The position numbers were made by a program, and so were the translations under genes. Positions 5,716-9,583 of a stretch of DNA of 9,583 nt are shown here, piece by piece. The notes under the pieces were generated by a model. That model saw only the letters and a program-made list of their open reading frames with translations. It made no database searches and was not told the DNA's origin. The DNA is from Bacteroidetes bacterium QS_8_64_10 (GTDB lineage Bacteria > Bacteroidota > Rhodothermia > Rhodothermales > Salinibacteraceae), in the NCBI GenBank assembly GCA_003022505.1, contig PXTQ01000016.1, positions 1 to 9,583 on the forward strand. Direction: 5' to 3'. Numbering within the stretch: the stretch's first letter is position 1; each line of letters starts with the position of its first letter.

Positions 5716-7131
5716 TTACGAGTCATCAACAAGCGTGCCGGATCGAGCGCGGCGGGCCAGTACGCCCGTCACGCGCAGCAATTTGAGGACGGCGACGTTA
5801 TAGGCTTTGACGGTTTCATAGTAGCTGGCTTGAAGCTCCAGATTTCGGCGCACGGCCTTCACCAGATTTTCGGTGTCGCTGTCGGGCAGATCCAGGTCGA
5901 AGCTGACCTGCTCGGTGCGCAGCCATTCTTTGCTGATCGTAAGCGACGTGTCGCGTGCCTGGACGGCGGTCCGCTTCGCAACCACCTCGCGGTACGCTTC
6001 TTCGGTTTCGGCGAGAGCGAGCTGGCGAGCGGCTTCTTGCTGGTAGCGCACCTCGTTGCGCTGGGCCTCGGCCTGCTCGACCTTCGCTTCCGTCTGAAAA
6101 AAGTTGAGCTGTTGCCGGAAGCCCAGACCCGCGCGCAGGCTGCTGCCGAGGTAGTTGTCGCTGATGTAGGCGTTCTCTTGCTTGTACCGCCCGGCGGCGT
6201 AGCGCGCCCCGCCGTCTACGCGCAAAAAGAGCTTCGGGTAATAGTCGGAACGCGCCACTTCCACCTGTGCGTTGCGTGCGGCGAGGCCCGCCTCGGCCTG
6301 CTCGATCTCCGGGCGGTTTGCCAGCGCCAGATCCAGGTAGTGCCGGAGCGACCTGAGGTCGAAGTCGAGCGGCTGCAGTACGGGTGCTTCCGGCAGGGGG
6401 AGCGTGCTGTCGGGCAGGAAGAGCTGCCGCCGAAGTCCCATGCGGGCCGTCTTGCGGCGCTGCGTTACCTGCACGAGGCGCCGCCGGTACTCCTGCTCGG
6501 TGAGGCGCACCTGAAAGAGGTCGGCTTGATCGACGTCGGTGGCGGTGGTGTCTTGCAGCAGCTCGTTGATCTGCGACTTCGCGCGCTCCACGATGCTGCC
6601 GGTCTCCTCGGCGATGCGGTACAGCTCTTCGGCCAGGAGCACGTTGTAATACAATTCGCCCGTGCGGAAAGCCACCTCCAGCGCCTTCGAGCGCGTCTTG
6701 GCGGCCTCTACGGCGATGCCGTGCTCGGCGGCGTCGATGTTGCCGCTCAGCTCGCCCCACGTCCAGATCGGCTGGAGCGCCTCGTACTCGATCTGATTGT
6801 AGGGGCGCGGGTCCGTCCAGTCGTTGTCCACCTCCGGTTCGAGATACAGTTCATCCTTCGGAGCGCCGGAGGGCACGCCTTCCAGCCCCGGCGCGGCGGC
6901 GTGACCGGTGGTGGTCTGAAATTCAGTGAGAAACCGGCTGGCGCGCGCCTGACTGTACCGCGCCTCGGCGTAATTTTGCTGTGCTTCGTTCACGTCAATC
7001 TCCGGGCTGACCTTCAGGGAGCGCCGGATGGCCGCTTCGGCGGTGACGGCCAGTGTATCGTCTTGCGCGAAGGCTCCTTGCATCGGTCCGGTAAGCAGCG
7101 AAAACAAAACGAGCAGCAGGCAATGCCGCAT
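5716..7131 (-). CDS. TolC-family outer-membrane efflux/channel protein
   Basis: 471 residues from ATG 7131, a normal TolC-family length. This start places a clean signal peptide (MRHCLLLVLFSLLTGPMQ then GAFA, cleavage after AFA near residue 22) at the N-terminus; the open frame to 7275 adds an Arg-rich segment with no signal and was not used. Two repeated outer-membrane efflux regions are visible. The first (about 28-240) includes LQPIWTWGELSGNIDAAEHG near 121-140, the family's Q-P-I-x-x-x-G-x-L motif. The second (about 270-450) includes ALANRPEIEQAEAGLAARNA (about 276-295) and long heptad-rich helices such as QAEAQRNEVRYQQEAARQLA. These helices form the periplasmic tunnel and flank beta strands that build the outer-membrane barrel. 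The substrate is unknown because no membrane-fusion protein or pump is adjacent. mlaC follows after 50 bp, so the two are probably cotranscribed. Divergent from dciA across 294 bp. Confidence 0.88.
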   Translation of the reverse strand: MRHCLLLVLFSLLTGPMQGAFAQDDTLAVTAEAAIRRSLKVSPEIDVNEAQQNYAEARYSQARASRFLTEFQTTTGHAAAPGLEGVPSGAPKDELYLEPEVDNDWTDPRPYNQIEYEALQPIWTWGELSGNIDAAEHGIAVEAAKTRSKALEVAFRTGELYYNVLLAEELYRIAEETGSIVERAKSQINELLQDTTATDVDQADLFQVRLTEQEYRRRLVQVTQRRKTARMGLRRQLFLPDSTLPLPEAPVLQPLDFDLRSLRHYLDLALANRPEIEQAEAGLAARNAQVEVARSDYYPKLFLRVDGGARYAAGRYKQENAYISDNYLGSSLRAGLGFRQQLNFFQTEAKVEQAEAQRNEVRYQQEAARQLALAETEEAYREVVAKRTAVQARDTSLTISKEWLRTEQVSFDLDLPDSDTENLVKAVRRNLELQASYYETVKAYNVAVLKLLRVTGVLARRARSGTLVDDS

Positions 7132-7241
7132 GGAGGTGGAAACTACGTGATGAAAACTGCAACGTGCTGGGCGCGTGCGACGGCGGATAAGAAAGCGGGT
7201 CGCCCATACGATTGCACACCTGTAAGCCGCGCGGAGCGACG

Positions 7242-7275
7242 CAAAAGTAACGCGCTTTCTCATCTTCACGTGCAA
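7242..7275 (-). promoter_or_regulatory. Possible promoter of the tolC-mlaC gene run
   Basis: On the minus strand TACTTTTG (7249-7242) exactly fits the Bacteroidota -7 element TAnnTTTG and is followed by CG. A TTG at 7275-7273 lies 23 bases upstream, longer than the usual 19-20. Transcription would start near 7235, giving a leader of roughly 105 bases. The element resembles the better-spaced acpP promoter (TACTTTGCG), which supports it. The TTG partner is doubtful. Confidence 0.42.
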
Positions 7276-7370
7276 TTGGCAAATCTGTACGTCGGGTTTG
7301 CTTGAAGGAAGCTAAACCTTTTCCGGTGTTTGACACTCCGAGGACCGGCTCCTTTCATGCAAAAGTGCCC

Positions 7371-7425
7371 AAACGCCAAACGCGTAAACGCGCTAACACG
7401 GCACACGCAAAACGCCAAAAACGCC
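7371..7425 (+). repeat. 7-9-nt-phased AAACGC repeat ending exactly at the dciA start codon
   Basis: Seven contiguous units of 7 to 9 bases with consensus (n)AAACGCC fill 7371-7425, for instance AAACGCC (7371-7377), TAAACGCG (7385-7392) and AAAACGCC (7409-7416). The last unit ends directly before ATG 7426. It lies in the dciA leader and replaces a Shine-Dalgarno sequence, which is absent. It could be read in frame as part of a longer dciA ORF from ATG 7357 or 7330, but the composition argues against coding. The A-rich leader might aid ribosome binding. Confidence 0.5.
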
Positions 7426-7719
7426 ATGCCAGCCAGCGAAGGCCCGCAAAAGATCGGCGACGTGCTCGGCGACGTGATCGACGAGTTGGGCATCCGGCGG
7501 GAGCTGGACGAGGCGCGGGTCGTGGAGACGTGGGCGACTATCGCCGGCCCGCAAATCAACGGCGTCACCGAGTCGGCCTGGGTGAACCGCCAGACGCTCT
7601 ACGTCAAGCTTACCTCGGCGGCCTGGCGGCAAGAACTCACGATGCGGCGCAGCGACTGGCGCGACCGCCTCAACGACGAACTCGGCTCCGAACTCGTCGA
7701 AAAGATCGTGTTTCGGTGA
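7426..7719 (+). CDS. dciA: DciA-type DUF721 protein, probable replicative-helicase loader
   Basis: 97 residues from ATG 7426. This start gives the usual length of short Bacteroidota DUF721 proteins; in-frame ATGs at 7330 and 7357 would add a Lys/Asn-rich stretch encoded by the repeat. The family features are the early helix IGDVLGDVIDELGI (about 10-23), the conserved Trp of VVETWATIAGP (Trp36), the strand/turn NRQTLYVKLTSAAWRQEL (about 54-71), and the C-terminal LNDELGSELVEKIVFR (about 82-97), which closely follows the Bacteroidota consensus ending in I-VFR. DciA is regarded as the ancestral loader/partner of DnaB helicase in bacteria without DnaC or DnaI; this was shown in other phyla and is inferred here. 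It lies about 7 kb from the origin and is transcribed co-directionally with a fork moving right. It is divergent from the tolC-like gene and convergent with fabF. Confidence 0.85.
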   Translation: MPASEGPQKIGDVLGDVIDELGIRRELDEARVVETWATIAGPQINGVTESAWVNRQTLYVKLTSAAWRQELTMRRSDWRDRLNDELGSELVEKIVFR

Positions 7720-7728
7720 GGCTGGTTT

Positions 7729-7806
7729 CAAGTTGACAAGTTACAAGTTGCAAGTTTTTTCGGAATACAAGCAACTTGCTAACTTGCAACCTGCTAACCT
7801 GTAAAC
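7729..7806. repeat. Inverted 7-8-nt repeats between convergent dciA and fabF, possible bidirectional terminator
   Basis: The left arm is a direct array of CAAGTT units (7729, 7737, 7744, 7751). The right arm is the inverted array of AACTTGC/AACCTGC units (7771-7807), which runs over the fabF stop codon. GTTGCAAGTT (7747-7756) and AACTTGCAAC (7781-7790) are perfect 10-bp complements with a 24-base loop. A closer alternative, GCAAGTT/AACTTGC (7750-7756 with 7773-7779), has a 16-base loop. T6 follows the left arm (7755-7760). The position between convergent genes suggests transcription termination from both sides, but the stem is AT-rich and therefore weak. Confidence 0.5.
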
Positions 7807-9059
7807 CTTCGAAATCCGACCGACGTGTTGTGCCCGCCGAAGCCGAAGGAGTTGGAGAGAGCCACGTCCACGGTGCGCTCTTGCGGCTCGTTGAACGTGT
7901 AGTTCAGATCGCACTCCGGATCGTCTTCCTCGAAGTTGATCGTCGGCGGCACGGCGTCGTGCTCGATGGCCTTGATGGCGGCAATGGCCTCGATAGCGCC
8001 CGCCGCGCCGAGCAGGTGCCCCGTCATGCTCTTCGTCGAAGAGACATTCATCTCGTAGGCGTGGTCGCCGAAGACACGCTTCACGGCCTTCGTCTCGGCC
8101 AAGTCGCCGAGCTGCGTAGAGGTGCCGTGCATGTTCAGGTAATCCACGTCCTCGGCCTCGATGTCGGCGTCGCGCAGGATGTTGTTCATCGCCAGGGCCG
8201 CGCCGTCGCCGTCAGGGTCGGGCGCGGTGACGTGGTGCGCGTCGGCGCTCATGCCCAGACCCACGATCTCGGCGTAGACGTCCGCCCCGCGCTCGCGGGC
8301 GCTTTCCAAGCTCTCCAGGATGAGCGCGCCGCCGCCGTCGCCCATCACGAAGCCGTCACGCCCGGCATCGAACGGGCGGCTGGCGCCGGCCGGGTCGTCA
8401 TTGCGCGTCGAGAGGGCGCGCATGGCGCTGAAGCCGCTCACGCCCAGCTCCGAGACGCACGCCTCCGCGCCGCCGCAGAGAGCGCGATCCGCCTGGCCGC
8501 GCTGGATCAGCATGAAGGCGTCGCCGATGTTGTTGTTGCCGGTGGCGCAGGCTGACACAATACAGTAGTTCGGCCCCCGGAAGTCGTACCGCATCGAGAG
8601 GTGGCCGGGCGCAATATCCGGAATGAGCATCGGGATAAAGAACGGCGAGAGGTGGCGCGGCCCGCCCTCGATGTAGTTGCCCGTTTGCTCGTGGAACGTC
8701 TGCATCCCGCCGATGCCGCTGCCGAAGATGACCGCCGTGCGGTCTTTGGCCTCACGCGGCATGTCGTCAGGATCCAGCCCGGCGTCGTCGAGCGCCTGAT
8801 CGGCCACGGCCACGGCGTAGTGGCTGAACGAATCCATCCGCTTGGCCTCCTTCGGCTCCAGGTGGTCGTGCGGGTCGAAGGCCTCCGGGAGCTGGCAGGC
8901 GAACTTCGTGCGGAAGTTCGTCGTGTCGAAGTTGGTGATGGTGGCGGCGCCGCTTTCCGAACGCATCATAGCGTCCCAGTAGGCGTCAGCGGAAAGCCCG
9001 ATGGGCGTGACGGCGCCCATACCCGTTACCACCACCCGGCGGCGCGATCCGTTCGGCAT
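7794..9059 (-). CDS. fabF: Beta-ketoacyl-ACP synthase II
   Basis: 421 residues from ATG 9059 (MPNGSRRRVVVTGMGAVTPI), the standard FabF length; the frame open to 9281 runs through the acpP gene and is not coding. FabF condenses malonyl-ACP with growing acyl-ACP in cytoplasmic type II fatty-acid elongation. The thiolase-fold catalytic set is complete: Cys171 in VSACATGNNNIGDA, His311 in NMHGTSTQLGD, Lys343 in SSTKSMTGHLLGAAG and His348 in the same motif. NSFGFGGHN near 403-411 is the conserved C-terminal loop. GSGIGGMQT near 113-121 is typical. The gene lies 79 bp downstream of acpP, its substrate carrier, with a hairpin and T-rich run between them. The last codons and the TAG stop are formed from an intergenic repeat unit, so the exact C-terminus may be variable. 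It converges with dciA. Confidence 0.97.
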   Translation of the reverse strand: MPNGSRRRVVVTGMGAVTPIGLSADAYWDAMMRSESGAATITNFDTTNFRTKFACQLPEAFDPHDHLEPKEAKRMDSFSHYAVAVADQALDDAGLDPDDMPREAKDRTAVIFGSGIGGMQTFHEQTGNYIEGGPRHLSPFFIPMLIPDIAPGHLSMRYDFRGPNYCIVSACATGNNNIGDAFMLIQRGQADRALCGGAEACVSELGVSGFSAMRALSTRNDDPAGASRPFDAGRDGFVMGDGGGALILESLESARERGADVYAEIVGLGMSADAHHVTAPDPDGDGAALAMNNILRDADIEAEDVDYLNMHGTSTQLGDLAETKAVKRVFGDHAYEMNVSSTKSMTGHLLGAAGAIEAIAAIKAIEHDAVPPTINFEEDDPECDLNYTFNEPQERTVDVALSNSFGFGGHNTSVGFRRFTG

Positions 9060-9080
9060 AGAGCAAGGCCCGAGATGAGC

Positions 9081-9119
9081 GAGAAAGAAAAAGAAACCCG
9101 ACCGGCTCGCAGGCCGGGG
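9081..9119 (-). terminator. Terminator-like attenuator between acpP and fabF
   Basis: In the minus-strand transcript a stem CCGGC/GCCGG (plus coordinates 9113-9117 with 9102-9106) closes a 6-base loop. It can be extended by outer C-G pairs (9118-9119 with 9098-9099) across a 2-base bulge. It is followed by a U-rich run, TTTCTTTTTCTTTC (9096-9083). The run is interrupted by C and the stem is short, so partial termination is likelier than full. This would let acyl carrier protein be made in excess over the ketosynthase. Confidence 0.5.
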
Positions 9120-9138
9120 CGGGCCGTATATATCAGCG

Positions 9139-9384
9139 TCAGGCCTGGCTGGTTTCCTGTTCGAGGTAATCGATGGCGTCGCCCACCGTGGCGATCTGCT
9201 CGGCGTCCTCGTCCGGGATGGTGATGTCGAACTCCTTTTCAAACTCCATGATGAGTTCGACGGTATCGAGGGAGTCGGCACCGAGATCGTTGGTGAACGA
9301 GGCGTCGCGGGTGATGTCGGATTCGTCGACGCCCAGCTTTTCGACGATGATGGACGTGACTTGAGCTTCGAGGTCGTTAGCCAT
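9139..9384 (-). CDS. acpP: Acyl carrier protein
   Basis: 81 residues from ATG 9384 (MANDLEAQVTSIIVEKLGVD); the open frame continues upstream to 9564, but that extension is basic and not ACP-like. ACP carries growing acyl chains on a 4'-phosphopantetheine arm through fatty-acid synthesis in the cytoplasm. The attachment site is Ser38 in the motif LGADSLDTVELIM. Helix II follows and the second half is acidic (EFDITIPDEDAEQI), with a last helix VGDAIDYLEQ. The size and motif are canonical. It is the first gene of an acpP-fabF unit, with its own promoter about 80 bp upstream and an attenuator-like hairpin downstream. The pairing with fabF is common across bacteria. Confidence 0.98.
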   Translation of the reverse strand: MANDLEAQVTSIIVEKLGVDESDITRDASFTNDLGADSLDTVELIMEFEKEFDITIPDEDAEQIATVGDAIDYLEQETSQA

Positions 9385-9462
9385 GACTTGGTTGTGAGGC
9401 GTTGGCAAAATGAAAGTAAAAGAAGGGCGTTCTCTCGTGCGGATCGCCCATTCGCAACGGCG

Positions 9463-9492
9463 CAAAGTACGACTGACCGCCGGTAGAAGCAA
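9463..9492 (-). promoter_or_regulatory. Probable acpP promoter (Bacteroidota type)
   Basis: On the minus strand a TTG (9492-9490) is followed after 20 bases by TACTTTG (9469-9463) and then CG. This fits the Bacteroidota TTG-N19-TAnnTTTG pattern except that one n is missing. The expected transcript start near 9456 gives a leader of about 70 bases. That leader contains a possible weak stem, GGGCG/CGCCC (9425-9429 with 9445-9449), and no clear Shine-Dalgarno. A very similar TACTTTTGCG precedes the tolC-like gene. Confidence 0.55.
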
Positions 9493-9556
9493 CGCCCGCC
9501 CCCGATTAACCGGCCGTACCAAACCCCTGAAGACGCGTTCGGCCCACGGGCCGGGC

Positions 9557-9583
9557 ATGAGCACGCGCGTCCCGTCCGGCGAG
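9557..9583 (+). CDS. Possible start of a divergent plus-strand gene
   Basis: ATG at 9557 opens a frame (MSTRVPSGE) that continues to the window edge. Nine codons cannot identify anything. A divergent gene upstream of acpP is expected in many Bacteroidota, where purN often occupies this place, but that is only positional knowledge. A GGCCC/GGGCC inverted pair (9541-9552) lies just ahead of it. It may equally be a chance ATG. Confidence 0.2.

Noticed and set aside
5830..7305. Plus-strand frame of 491 codons opposite the tolC-like gene
   Set aside because: The minus strand encodes a full TolC-family protein with signal peptide; the antisense product is compositionally biased without motifs.
7150..7305. 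51-codon plus-strand ORF with a GGAGGTGG sequence 13 bases upstream, in the tolC-dciA gap
   Set aside because: Spacing is long, Shine-Dalgarno sites are little used in this group, the GGAGGTGG is simply the complement of the tolC leader, and the peptide is Arg/Ala-rich and featureless.
9541..9552. GGCCC/GGGCC inverted repeat with 2-base centre near the right edge
   Set aside because: The centre is too short for a good RNA loop, there is no T-tract, and such words are frequent in GC-rich DNA.
9385..9564. Upstream in-frame extension of acpP (60 residues)
   Set aside because: It is basic, crosses the predicted promoter, and ACPs are about 80 residues; the ATG at 9384 gives the canonical protein.
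1..9583. CRISPR arrays, tRNA or rRNA genes, insertion sequences, phage or defence genes
   Set aside because: No spacer-regular identical repeats, cloverleaf or rRNA-like stretches, transposase motifs or terminal inverted repeats were seen on either strand; the gene content is chromosomal core.

Overview
The window looks like the chromosomal replication-origin neighbourhood of a high-GC member of the Bacteroidota/Rhodothermota group, perhaps a relative of Salinibacter. The pointers are a DUF721 (DciA-type) protein whose length and C-terminal ending resemble Bacteroidota homologues, promoter-like elements close to the Bacteroidota TTG-N19-TAnnTTTG pattern, few Shine-Dalgarno sequences, and GC-rich codon use with long spurious antisense ORFs. 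The taxon is an inference.

Layout. Positions 1-107 hold the first 36 codons or so of a leftward gene that leaves the window; its position beside the origin suggests dnaA, but no diagnostic motif is visible. Positions 108-785 are non-coding. They carry a degenerate 8-nt-phased repeat (131-198), then a dense DnaA-box cluster (219-651) with six perfect TTATNCACA sites and many near matches. At 569-630 is a DnaA-trio/AT-rich unwinding element much like the basal unwinding module described in Bacillus. An AT-rich tail follows, running to the end of comEC. Positions 786-7131 hold five minus-strand genes in the transcriptional order tolC-like, mlaC-like, glycosyltransferase, rhodanese, comEC. The first four are closely spaced or overlapping. 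comEC is separated from them by a 285-bp leader containing two near-perfect palindromes. dciA (7426-7719, plus strand) is divergent from the tolC-like gene and convergent with fabF. A repeat-built hairpin region lies between dciA and fabF. At the right end are fabF and, upstream of it, acpP (both minus strand), with a terminator-like hairpin between them. A possible divergent plus-strand gene starts at 9557.

How the genes fit together. Three themes are visible. Replication: oriC, possibly dnaA, and the helicase-loader family protein DciA. Envelope: an outer-membrane efflux-type channel, a periplasmic phospholipid carrier and a GT-A sugar transferase. Fatty-acid synthesis: the acyl carrier protein and the elongating ketosynthase. 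ComEC (DNA uptake) and a single-domain rhodanese sit at the end of the envelope gene run. All genes to the right of the origin except dciA are read towards it, so they would be head-on to a rightward replication fork. No tRNA, rRNA, CRISPR array, insertion sequence or phage gene was seen.
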